Below are positions 1 through 9,000 of a stretch of DNA of 64,000 nt, one piece after another. Location of the stretch: positions 68,176-132,175 of the forward strand of contig DHQB01000023.1 in NCBI GenBank assembly GCA_002410065.1, read 5' to 3'. Made by a program: the position numbers and the translations under genes. Under the pieces are notes generated by a model. The model had not been told where the DNA came from and did not search any database. It saw only the letters and a list, made by a program, of their open reading frames with translations. The stretch comes from Bacteroidales bacterium UBA5349 (GTDB lineage Bacteria; Bacteroidota; Bacteroidia; Bacteroidales; Tenuifilaceae). The stretch's first letter is position 1, and each line of letters begins with the position of its first letter.

Positions 1-258
1 CTAACATATAAGGTACAAATAACCTCCTCTGGTAACCGAATTGACACTAACGATCCCTTTTTTAAAAACCTTAAGAACGTTGAAGTATATTTTACAAACA
101 ACATCTATAAATACCTTGTTGGCAACAAAGAAACATACCAGGGGATTTCCGAGATTTGTGAGCAAGTTCGCGAACTATTTCCCGATGCTTTTATCATTGC
201 ATTTAAGGATGGTGAGCAAATCTCTCTTGATAAAGCAAAAAAAATATCGCAGAACTAA
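1..258 (+). CDS. C-terminal fragment of an N-acetylmuramoyl-L-alanine amidase-like protein
   Basis: The reading frame is open from the first base and stops at a TAA at 256-258, so the start lies outside the window. The 85 visible residues (beginning LTYKVQITSSG, ending AKKISQN) look like the SPOR-type peptidoglycan-binding tail found at the end of many Bacteroidota cell-wall amidases: a YKVQ strand, a helix with SEICEQVREL, then a FKDG turn. The catalytic part is not visible, so the amidase call rests on this tail and on the neighbour, since an amidase gene just upstream of an MCE/MlaD gene is a common arrangement in the phylum. Only 12 bases separate it from the MCE gene, so they are probably co-transcribed. 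Confidence 0.55.
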   Translation, partial: LTYKVQITSSGNRIDTNDPFFKNLKNVEVYFTNNIYKYLVGNKETYQGISEICEQVRELFPDAFIIAFKDGEQISLDKAKKISQN

Positions 259-270
259 ATTCTTTAAAAC

Positions 271-1254
271 ATGAAGATTACTAGAGAAGTCAAAATTGGA
301 TTGTTTGCCGTAATATGCCTTGCTGTGCTATTCTGGGGTGTAAACTTTTTAAAAGGGAAAAACGTGTTTAGTCGAACGAACCATTACTATGCCGTTTTTA
401 AAAGAGTTGATGGGCTTAAGCCGACAAATGATGTACTATTGAGCGGATTTAAAGTAGGCTTGGTTAAAGACATTAAGTTTGAAAAAGGGAATACAGGAAG
501 GTTGATTGTAACAATACTGATTGAAAAGAAATATCCAATTCCCCGAAACTCTATTTTAAAACTCATTAGCGCTGATATTATGGGTGGTAAAGCCCTTCGA
601 TTAGACGTTACTCCAAATAATGAATTTCACGAAGCGGGAGATACGCTTATTGCTTCCATAGAGACAGGATTGCTCGATCAAATGATATTTGAGATGGTGC
701 CCATTAAAGAAAAAGCAGAAAGTTTAATGGAGGGGTTGGAAACAACACTTGATATTATAGCCAAGGTTTTTAATGAGCAAAACCGGGATAATCTGAATAA
801 GAGCTTCGAGTCACTCAAAAACAGTTTAGACAATGTCGATAATCTGTCTGGCCAGTTAAACGGAATGCTATCCGACGAGAATGGAAAACTCCTCCAAATA
901 GTGAGCAATGTCCATCAGATTTCACAAAACCTGAAAAATAATGGCAAGGATTTCGATATTATTATAAAGAATTTTTCCTCTATTAGCGATACACTTGCTA
1001 AAGCAAATCTGGCCAGAACTTTAGCACAAACCGATTCAGCCATGCTTGCATTTAATGCCATAGTTTCAAAAATTAACAATGGGGAAGGATCAATGGGGAT
1101 GCTTATAAACAACGATACTCTATACACAAACCTCCAAAAGGCATCTCATAACTTGGACCTGTTACTTTATGATATGAAGGTTAACCCAAAGCGTTATATC
1201 AATATTTCACTCTTTGATTTTAGCCGAACAAAGTATCAGAAGGAGAAAAAGTAG
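271..1254 (+). CDS. MCE/MlaD-family lipid-transfer protein
   Basis: A 327-residue protein with one N-terminal membrane anchor (about residues 8-27, IGLFAVICLAVLFWG) followed by an MCE domain (about 37-115) with the typical VDGLKPTNDVLLSGFKVG stretch. A long helical C-terminal part contains repeated Asn/Leu/Ser-rich helices (for example SLKNSLDNVDNLSGQLNG). MCE proteins are the periplasmic substrate-binding parts of phospholipid transport systems of the Mla type, anchored in the inner membrane. The ATPase and permease genes are not next to it; Bacteroidota often keep this gene apart, beside an amidase gene as here. The ATG follows the previous stop by 12 bases, which suggests one transcript. 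Confidence 0.85.
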   Translation: MKITREVKIGLFAVICLAVLFWGVNFLKGKNVFSRTNHYYAVFKRVDGLKPTNDVLLSGFKVGLVKDIKFEKGNTGRLIVTILIEKKYPIPRNSILKLISADIMGGKALRLDVTPNNEFHEAGDTLIASIETGLLDQMIFEMVPIKEKAESLMEGLETTLDIIAKVFNEQNRDNLNKSFESLKNSLDNVDNLSGQLNGMLSDENGKLLQIVSNVHQISQNLKNNGKDFDIIIKNFSSISDTLAKANLARTLAQTDSAMLAFNAIVSKINNGEGSMGMLINNDTLYTNLQKASHNLDLLLYDMKVNPKRYINISLFDFSRTKYQKEKK

Positions 1255-1599
1255 TTCAATTCCGTAACTATCAGTAAATCAGTATTATGATCCTATGGAT
1301 CTAATGCTCAGTTTGTTCACTATTATGGTTGATTGTAAAATGTTAGCTTTTTGTTTAGGTAAACTTTACAATTGATTAACCCACAACTTTTTACAGATAT
1401 CAACAAGTTAAAGCACTGATAATCAGTGAAGGTAATAATTTTCTAAAGAATTTTAAAAAATTGTTTGCTGATAGTTAAAAGGTTAAAGAGGAAGTTCGAA
1501 ATCCAACTGTTTTTCTTTTTTTTTATTGACAATTTTTTTGCAATTTTGTTCACGAACCAGAAAATTAACCAAAAGATTTACTTTCACATCAACTTAAAA
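1255..1599. other. Intergenic leader region upstream of dnaA
   Basis: This AT-rich 345-base stretch holds no convincing gene. It contains a small palindrome, cactga-taa-tcagtg, at 1414-1428 and an inverted repeat, gatcc-tat-ggatc, at 1289-1301. A loose promoter candidate lies close to dnaA: CAATTTTG at 1541-1548 matches the TAnnTTTG box at seven of eight positions, but it has no good TTG at the right distance. One sequence near 1377-1385 resembles a DnaA box with two mismatches. That is too little to call an origin of replication. Confidence 0.4.
1414..1428. repeat. 15-base palindrome in the dnaA leader
   Basis: Six-base arms cactga and tcagtg are separated by taa. The site sits about 170 bases upstream of the dnaA start and could be a protein-binding site, but nothing beyond the symmetry supports a function. 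Confidence 0.3.
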
Positions 1600-3030
1600 A
1601 TGGCTATTGATTTCCAAGATGTTTGGGAGAATTGTTTGAAAATCATCAAGGATAATGTCCCACCTGTTAGTTTTAAGACATGGTTTGAGCCAATTGTACC
1701 AATTAAGCTCAACAATAATGTGTTAACTATTCAAGTACCTAGTCCCTTTTTCTACGAGTATCTAGAGGAGCAGTTTATCGATATTTTAAGAAAAACGCTT
1801 AGAAAAGAGTTAGGAGCAGGCGCTAAACTTGAGTATAATGTTGTAATGGAAAACCATAGTGTGACCAACAGCAAGCCCATAACGGTAGTTTTTCCCACAC
1901 AGAATAAAACGGAACTGCGGAATAAACCCGTTTCAATGCCATCGCAGAGCACTGATTATAAAATTAAAAACCCTTTTGTTATACCGGGTATAAAAAAGTT
2001 GCATGTTGACCCGCAGCTGAATTCTGATAATACATTCACTAATTTTGTTGAAGGCGAATGCAATCGTTTAGCTCGTTCAGCCGGAATAGCCATTGCTAAT
2101 GCGCCAGGGAAAACGGCTTTTAATCCTTTATTAATCTATGGAAATTCAGGCCTTGGGAAAACACACCTCGCACAAGCTATTGGTATTAGAGTTAAGGAAA
2201 AAACACCAGAAAAGGTAGTGCTTTACGTTAATGCCGTAAAATTTCAAACCCAATATGTTGAGGCCATTCGTAATAATAATATCAATGATTTTGTACATTT
2301 TTACCAAATGATTGATGTTCTTATAATTGATGACGTTCATGAATTTGCAGGCAAAGAGAAAACTCAGGATACTTTCTTTCATATTTTCAACCATTTACAC
2401 CAAGCGGGTAAGCAAATTATTCTAACATCGGATAAACCACCTGTAGAACTTCAAGGACTAGAGCAGAGACTTCTTTCTCGGTTTAAGTGGGGACTATCTG
2501 CCGATCTGCAGTCACCAGATTTTGAAACTCGGGTTGCCATTCTGAAACAAAAAATTTACAAGGATGGTATCGAGATCCCCGATGAGGTTGTAGAATATAT
2601 TGCTACCAATATAACGAATAATGTTCGAGAGCTTGAAGGGGCCTTAATCTCACTCCTTGCCCAGTCAACTTTGAATAAAAAAGAGATTACAACAGAGCTT
2701 GCCTCTGAAATGATAGAAAAACTGGTTAAAAATACCCGTCGCGAAATATCTATAGATTACATTCAGAAGGTGGTAAGTGAGTATTTTGGACTTCCAAATG
2801 CTGTGCTTCAAGCAAAAACTCGTAAACGCGAAATTGTACAAGCTAGGCAAATTGCCATGTACTTTTCAAAGAGTATGACAAAAAGTTCCTTGTCAACTAT
2901 AGGTAGCTTAATAGGAGGGAAGGATCACGCTACAGTTCTTCACGCTTGTAAAACGGTAAATAATTTAATAGATACCGATAAGCGATTTAAGAGTCAGATA
3001 GAGGATATTGAGCGTAAGCTCAAACTTTAA
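1600..3030 (+). CDS. dnaA: Chromosomal replication initiator protein DnaA
   Basis: A 476-residue AAA+ initiator that binds DnaA boxes and opens oriC. The N-terminal DnaB/DiaA-interacting domain starts MAIDFQDVWENCLKIIKDNV. A linker follows to about residue 130, then the AAA+ core with Walker A (YGNSGLGKTHLAQAIG) and Walker B (VLIIDDVHEFAGKEKTQDTFF). The C-terminal box-binding domain carries the signature GGKDHATVLHACKTV. I chose the ATG at 1600 because homology begins there; an in-frame start at 1465 would add a 45-residue Phe-rich extension unlike any DnaA. Length is normal for the family. It is monocistronic and followed directly by a large palindrome. Confidence 0.97.
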   Translation: MAIDFQDVWENCLKIIKDNVPPVSFKTWFEPIVPIKLNNNVLTIQVPSPFFYEYLEEQFIDILRKTLRKELGAGAKLEYNVVMENHSVTNSKPITVVFPTQNKTELRNKPVSMPSQSTDYKIKNPFVIPGIKKLHVDPQLNSDNTFTNFVEGECNRLARSAGIAIANAPGKTAFNPLLIYGNSGLGKTHLAQAIGIRVKEKTPEKVVLYVNAVKFQTQYVEAIRNNNINDFVHFYQMIDVLIIDDVHEFAGKEKTQDTFFHIFNHLHQAGKQIILTSDKPPVELQGLEQRLLSRFKWGLSADLQSPDFETRVAILKQKIYKDGIEIPDEVVEYIATNITNNVRELEGALISLLAQSTLNKKEITTELASEMIEKLVKNTRREISIDYIQKVVSEYFGLPNAVLQAKTRKREIVQARQIAMYFSKSMTKSSLSTIGSLIGGKDHATVLHACKTVNNLIDTDKRFKSQIEDIERKLKL

Positions 3031-3039
3031 ACATAATCT

Positions 3040-3093
3040 ACTAGAATCAAAAAGCACATTTAGGCTAGCCTAAATGTGCTTTTTGATTCTAGT
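3040..3093. terminator. 54-base perfect palindrome between convergent dnaA and cysQ
   Basis: The two 27-base halves are exact reverse complements with no spacer; the centre lies between 3066 and 3067, and the arm begins actagaatcaaaaagc. It starts ten bases after the dnaA stop and ends 18 bases before the cysQ stop, so it can work as a bidirectional terminator: the arms carry runs of A and T that put U-rich segments on both transcripts. A 27-bp stem is unusually long for an intrinsic terminator. Confidence 0.8.
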
Positions 3094-3110
3094 GGATTGA
3101 TAAATCCTTT

Positions 3111-3941
3111 TTAGTTAACGGATCGCCTAACAATAAACCAAGGGTTAATTATATCCTCTTTATTATAGATAATCCTTTTGCCATCCTCAAGCGATACGAT
3201 CTCGCAACCAGCCATTTCTGCAACCGCTTGTCCTGCTGCCGTATCCCATTCTGTTGTACTTCCAAACCTTGGATAAAGATCCGCATTGCCCTCGGCAACC
3301 ATGCAAATTTTCAAAGAGGATCCTCGGGCTATAAGTTCAATATTGCCTTGCTCTTCCCTCATCTTTTCAATAAATTCTTGTGTTTCTTCTGAAGGATGTG
3401 ATCGGCTAACAACAATTGTAAGGGGTCTCTGCCTAATTTTATAGGGTAACTTATTCTCATTATTGGTTAGTTCATCTAATTTATCAATGCTTTCTATTTC
3501 TTTATCAAAATTGTCAACCCTAAACGATCCTAGAGTTTGCATTGCAAAATAGAGCTGATTAATTACAGGCACATATACAACCCCAATAATTGGAAATCCT
3601 TTATATACTAGGGCGATGTTAACTGTGAACTCACCATTCCTCTTAATAAACTCTTTAGTGCCATCAAGCGGATCAACGAGCCAAAAGTATTCCCAGCCTT
3701 TTCTCTCTTCATAGTGAAGGTCTCTGCCCTCTTCACTCATTAAAGGAATTCTTGTTTTCATTAGGCACGACACGATCTCTTGATGCGCTTTTCTATCGGC
3801 TAGGGTAAGTGGTGTTGCATCCGATTTTAGATTGACCTGAAAGTCGTTAGAGTTATATACCTCCATTATCAAAGCACCTGCCTTGATTGTTGCATTTATT
3901 GCTGTTAATAATAGTTGCTTAAGCTCTTCATGGTCAATCAT
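3111..3941 (-). CDS. cysQ: 3'(2'),5'-bisphosphate nucleotidase CysQ
   Basis: A 276-residue member of the inositol-monophosphatase/lithium-sensitive phosphatase fold. It hydrolyses 3'-phosphoadenosine 5'-phosphate (a by-product of sulfate assimilation) to AMP. Metal-binding motifs are present: PLMSEEGRD (metal Glu), WLVDPLDGTKEFI (the DPLDGT box) and the late WDTAAGQAVAEMAG motif. No signal peptide is seen, so it acts in the cytoplasm or loosely at the membrane. Length is typical of CysQ. It converges on dnaA. The Bacteroidota CysQ branch also includes general inositol-phosphatase-like enzymes, so substrate specificity is inferred. Confidence 0.9.
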   Translation of the reverse strand: MIDHEELKQLLLTAINATIKAGALIMEVYNSNDFQVNLKSDATPLTLADRKAHQEIVSCLMKTRIPLMSEEGRDLHYEERKGWEYFWLVDPLDGTKEFIKRNGEFTVNIALVYKGFPIIGVVYVPVINQLYFAMQTLGSFRVDNFDKEIESIDKLDELTNNENKLPYKIRQRPLTIVVSRSHPSEETQEFIEKMREEQGNIELIARGSSLKICMVAEGNADLYPRFGSTTEWDTAAGQAVAEMAGCEIVSLEDGKRIIYNKEDIINPWFIVRRSVN

Positions 3942-4328
3942 TGCGGAAGGGTTAAGAATTGATTACAACTTATTATTATCTATATCCGTGATATGAATAT
4001 ATAATAAATTGTAATACAATGGTTTGAGTGTTTTTTGTAAAATTTCAAAATGCAAAGTAAAGCTATTGTATTTTGATTAGCAATAAAAATTTTATATTTC
4101 AGGTTGAAATGGAGCATAACAATCGCAATGACAAGGGAATAATATTTAAAATGTTTAAGTATGCTTAATAACATTTGCTTGTTTAGCCATTCTAAATTCA
4201 ACTATATTAGTTAAATACATTTACATAAATTATTATTCATTTTAGGATTACAAAAAAACAAAATCAAGTTTTGCATTAACTCACATAAAAAGCTAAGTTT
4301 AAAAGTTTTTTTAATATAAATAAATGCC
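3942..4328. other. Intergenic region between divergent cysQ and pepD
   Basis: A very AT-rich stretch of about 390 bases between two divergently transcribed genes. It should carry both promoters, but I found no full TTG-N19-TAnnTTTG match in either direction. A 73-residue frame on the minus strand has no recognisable features and ordinary AT-rich composition, so I do not count it as a gene. Confidence 0.5.
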
Positions 4329-5789
4329 ATGAAAGGATTAGAGAACTTAAAGCCCAATGAGGTTTGGAAATATTTTGCTGAGATTTTAAAGATTCCTCGC
4401 CCTTCTAAAAAAGAGGAAAAGATTATAAACTATCTACTGAAATTTGCTGATGAGCATAACCTTGAAGCCATCAAGGATGAAGCTGGTAATGTTATTATTC
4501 GAAAACCTGCTACAAAAGGGATGGAAGATAGGGCTTCGGTAGTTTTGCAGAGCCATGTTGATATGGTTTGCGAGAAGAATAGCGACGTTGAGCATGACTT
4601 TGACAATGACCCCATTAATGCATTTATTGATGGTAACTGGATTACCGCAAAGGGAACAACCCTTGGAGCTGATGATGGCATTGGCGTAGCTGCGCAGTTA
4701 GCCATTTTGGCGTCTAATACAGTTCAACATGGACCCATTGAGTGCTTATTTACTACTGACGAGGAAACTGGCCTTACGGGAGCTTTTGAGATGAAACCTG
4801 ACTTTTTTAAGTCAGAGATACTTCTCAATCTTGACTCCGAAGATGAAGGCGAACTTTTTATTGGTTGTGCAGGGGGTATAGATACGGTAATTACTTTTGC
4901 ATTCGAAACAGAGAAAGTACCTAGCGATTTTCAGCCATATCAAATTGCAGTTACGGGCCTAAAAGGTGGACATAGTGGCGACGATATTGATAAAGGACTA
5001 GGTAATTCAATTAAAATTATAAACCGCTTTTTATGGAAAGGCACTAATAAATTCGATATACGTATATCAGGTATAGATGGGGGAAACCTTCGAAATGCAA
5101 TCCCTAGAGAAGCATTTGCAACGTTCTTAATCCATAAGGATGACGTGGATCGAATGAAGGAACTTTTCGATGCTTTTAAAAAGAATATTCTATTCGAATA
5201 TGCAGAGGTTGAGCCCAAAATTAGCATTAAGCTAAAGCCTGCAGATATGCCCGAGTGGGTTATTGATGAGTCAACACAGTACGATTTACTGAATTCATTA
5301 TATGCCTGCCCGCACGGAGTGATTTCCATGAGTAAGCAAATTCCTGGTTTGGTTGAAACATCTACCAATTTGGCCTCTGTAAAGATTATTCAGGATAATC
5401 AGATCCTTGTAACTACGAGTCAGCGCAGCTCAATCGATTCTGCAAGAGCCGATATTGCCAGTATGGTTGAGAGTGTTTTTCGCCTTGCAAACGCCAATGT
5501 ACTGCATACTGGCGGCTACCCTGGCTGGGCTCCAAATACAAACTCCGTGATACTAAGTATTACAAAGAAAAGTTACATTGATCTATTTGGTATTGAACCT
5601 GTTGTACGTGCTATTCATGCAGGGTTAGAGTGTGGTTTGTTTTTAGAGAAATATCCAAAGCTCGATATGATATCATTTGGCCCAACTATTAAGGGAGCTC
5701 ATTCACCCGATGAGCGAATTGATATAGAAACGACTGATAAGTTCTGGAAACTTTTACTTGATGTGTTAAAGAATATTCCAAAGGCTTAA
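4329..5789 (+). CDS. pepD: Aminoacyl-histidine dipeptidase (cytosolic non-specific dipeptidase)
   Basis: A 486-residue M20 metallopeptidase that cleaves dipeptides such as carnosine and other Xaa-His substrates in the cytoplasm. The di-zinc site motifs can be read in order: LQSHVDMVCEKN (His, then Asp), LGADDGIGVA (bridging Asp), TTDEETGLTGA (catalytic Glu pair), LDSEDEGE (Asp) and AIHAGLECGLF (last His). The dimerisation lid contains GLKGGHSGDDID. Length and layout match PepD. It is monocistronic, flanked by gaps. A peptide-breakdown role fits an organism with several secreted peptidases. Confidence 0.95.
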   Translation: MKGLENLKPNEVWKYFAEILKIPRPSKKEEKIINYLLKFADEHNLEAIKDEAGNVIIRKPATKGMEDRASVVLQSHVDMVCEKNSDVEHDFDNDPINAFIDGNWITAKGTTLGADDGIGVAAQLAILASNTVQHGPIECLFTTDEETGLTGAFEMKPDFFKSEILLNLDSEDEGELFIGCAGGIDTVITFAFETEKVPSDFQPYQIAVTGLKGGHSGDDIDKGLGNSIKIINRFLWKGTNKFDIRISGIDGGNLRNAIPREAFATFLIHKDDVDRMKELFDAFKKNILFEYAEVEPKISIKLKPADMPEWVIDESTQYDLLNSLYACPHGVISMSKQIPGLVETSTNLASVKIIQDNQILVTTSQRSSIDSARADIASMVESVFRLANANVLHTGGYPGWAPNTNSVILSITKKSYIDLFGIEPVVRAIHAGLECGLFLEKYPKLDMISFGPTIKGAHSPDERIDIETTDKFWKLLLDVLKNIPKA

Positions 5790-5950
5790 GTAATAAGGTA
5801 GGAGCAGGAAAATAAAGGAAGTTAAGAACCTTGTGCTTGCGGTAGCATGCATATGGTTTATTTCATATCCAGTACACGGGCATTTATAATATGCTTAGTT
5901 TTCAGCACAATATTGGTTTTCATTAAATATTTTTTAAGTTAAAATATAAA

Positions 5951-5979
5951 GAGGGGGTAGCACAAAAAGCAACCCCCTC
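5951..5979 (-). terminator. Intrinsic terminator of the C25 peptidase gene
   Basis: On the minus strand the arms gagggggt (5979-5972) and accccctc (5958-5951) form an eight-base stem around a 13-base loop. The stem is followed by a T-rich run (tttatatttt). It lies about 25 bases past the stop codon of the peptidase gene. Confidence 0.75.
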
Positions 5980-6003
5980 CGTGTTTTAGTTCAAGATTTT
6001 AAT

Positions 6004-9000
6004 CTACATTTTCACAAATCTTTTGTTAAGGGGCATTTTCTCCTCGTCTACGGAGATAATGTACACACCGTTTGCTAAGTCGCTTATGTTGATTTCGGTG
6101 TCAAGGTTAGTTAGCATTTGGTCCTTAACCATGCGACCCTGTAGATCGTAGATTCTGAGCATTACATCAACCATTAACCCTTGTAGACTAACGGTTATTC
6201 TATCAGATGCTGGGTTTGGATATATGACGAATGGTTCTTGGTCTTCATGGCCTAGCTGCTCAACACCAAAGTCAATGGCGTTATTATTTGCCCTTGTTTG
6301 CAGCACATTTACGGTGTAGTCCTCTACCTCACCGTAGCTGAATGTTTCGCATGCAGTTTGGGCTGCATTGTACTTCATGCTCACGCGCATGCGGGTGCTT
6401 CCAAGCATCGCTGTTGTTGGGATGCTCACATTGGCGCTGAGTAGGTTACTGCTCTTTGAGGAACCGTACACCACCCTTTCGTCGCTGTCGAAGGTGCCAT
6501 TCTGGTTAAAATCAATCCAGATTGACCAGTATTCAGTGTAGAGGCTGCTAGCATAACCTGTCTGAATGTTGATAGGTAGCGTTTCGCCGCGGGCAACCGT
6601 TGCAGTGAGGTTGGTGAAATTGGCATAGCCACTATTTTTGCCCGAGTTGTTGTCAATACCGCTGAAAACTACCCTTTGAATCCATTCGTAGCTGGCATTA
6701 TTCCCCTTGCTTGTGCAGTAGCTGATGGTTGCACTTAGTGTGGTGAATGAGGCGATGGCAGAGTATGCGCTGGTGCCATTAACGTTGTTAGCGCGAACCT
6801 GCCATTCATAGACTGTGCTTGCTGCTAGTCCAGTTTTATTTACTGACGTTCCTGTTACGTTTGAAGTGCTCCATGTACCGCCTTGCTGACGGAATTGAAC
6901 ATCGTATGAGGTTGCCCCAACTGATGCGCTCCAGGTTAGAGTTGCGCTACTTGTGTTAATGCTAGATGCGTTGAGGCCAGTTGGCGTTGCGGGCGGGTTA
7001 GTTGAACCAGCAACGATTTGCACAGTGTAATCCTCAACCTCACCGTAGCTGAATGTTTCACAGGCAGTTTGGGCTCCATTGTACTTCATGCTCACGCGCA
7101 TGCGAGTGTTACGGGCAGGCGTTCCGGCGGGGATGGTGATTGTGCCGGTTACAGTGGTTGTGCTCAACGAGCCTGCATCGAACAGCAACTCGTTGGCATC
7201 GAATACTCCATTGCCGTTCAAATCAACCCAAACTTTCCAGTACTCATTGTAAGCGGTGCTGGCGAAGGTAGGGGTAAGGGCAATGCTGTAGCCTGTTCCA
7301 GCGGTCATGGTTATGGTTTTGCTTGTGAAGTCGGTATAGCCCGCTGCACCAGAGCTGTTAGTGAATGAACCGATCACCACTTTAGAGATCCACTCGTAAG
7401 AGTAGCTGTTGCCCATAGATGTGCAGTAGGTTACTCCACCACTGGCAAGGGTTGCAAATGATTTTGCGGCGGAATAGGCACTATTGCCGGCAGAATTTTT
7501 AGCACTTACCTGCCACTCGTACGTTGTGCTTGCAGCAAGCCCAGTTGCATTTGTCGACGTTCCTGTTACATTTGAAGTGCTCCACGCACCACCCTGCTGG
7601 CGGAATTGAACATCATAAGAGGTTGCTCCAGATGCTGCACTCCAACTGAGTGTAGCACCACTGCTGGTAATATTACTTGTTGTTAAACCTGTTGGTGTTG
7701 AGGGAATGGTTACAGAACTACCACCAATAGTTTTAGTTGTTTGGTATGCTCCACAGTTATACCCTGTAACGGTAACGGTAGCTGTTCCGCTTGTAAAGTT
7801 ATGTGTTACTGATGCAATACCCGAAGTGTTGGTTGTTGCAGTATAGGTATTGCCATTCTGGTATAATGAAACATTAGCGCCTGAAACTGGGCTCCCGTTA
7901 GAGGTAACAGTTACGCTATAGGGCGATCCATTTATGTTTTCAGCGTTAACAGAAATAGGCTTTGGGGTGTCGGTCCTTACTTGAATCGATGCATCACCAA
8001 AAATAGTCCATGTTTGAAAAGTCTCTTTAGTGCTAACATCAGTATACTGCTCAGCGAGCATTAATACGTTGCCATTAAAAGCAATCGATCCAAATGTAGT
8101 GCGTTTGTCGCTTAAATTGGTTGAACTCCCGTTTCCAGGGTTGGTAGAATAATTATAGCCCCCAATAAGAATATCGTTCATGTAATCCTGTCCGCGCATT
8201 GGTTGATGCCAGGCTTGATTTATAGTCGACATAATTACGGCAACGGCGCCTCCATTCTCTTTATTAAGCCATGCTTCAGCAAAGCAATCGCCAGTGGTAC
8301 GATGAAATTTTCCGTTTACGCAGGCCACAGAAAAAATAAAGGGTAATTTTGACCCGTTGGTTGAACTATTTATATTTGATGTACTATAACCACTTGTACC
8401 CCAACTTGTTTCACTGCCGTGTCCCACATAGTTTATTATACTTACACCTGAGTTAACAGAACTTGCTACACCTGATGCTGTTGCACTAGGTTGATATTGA
8501 CTAGCAATGTTGGTATAAGTATAGGGGAGGAGTTTATTGTTTTTGATAATATCCATATGCTGGTTATCATATTCATTATCGTCACCAGGCCCTTCATTTG
8601 ATGCAATTCCTAATCCATTCTTATACCAACTGAGACCCATATCGGGATTCTTTTCGTAGTTAATGGCTTTGTTTACTTGAATTGTTACCTGTGCTGATGA
8701 ACTTGCAGAGAAGCGACCAATGATAAGATCGGGATAGTAATCGCTGCCAGCCACACAACCAAGCATTGGATCCATTGGAGCATTTTGGGTAGTACCTAAA
8801 TCAGATTTAATATCTGGCCAATCTCCAACAAGTTGAACGTAAAGCAAGTTATTATTACTATTATAGGCATTCTGGATAGTTGTTTTAACATTGGTTCCGG
8901 TAGTAACTTGTTGAGTGATAACTTTAAACCCTTTTTCTCTTTTCCAGTTAATGTAGGGCTGTATAGCAGAAGCGTCGCGTGAGGTGTAGATTACGAGCAT

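Noticed and set aside
1465..1599. A longer DnaA starting at 1465
   Set aside because: The extra 45 residues are a Phe-rich low-complexity stretch unlike any DnaA N-terminus; ATG 1600 gives the canonical start.
1255..1599. Origin of replication next to dnaA
   Set aside because: Only one poor DnaA-box-like sequence, no cluster and no clear unwinding element; dnaA is often not beside oriC in Bacteroidota.
3980..4201. A 73-codon gene between cysQ and pepD
   Set aside because: Very AT-rich sequence gives such frames by chance; no motif or credible start context.
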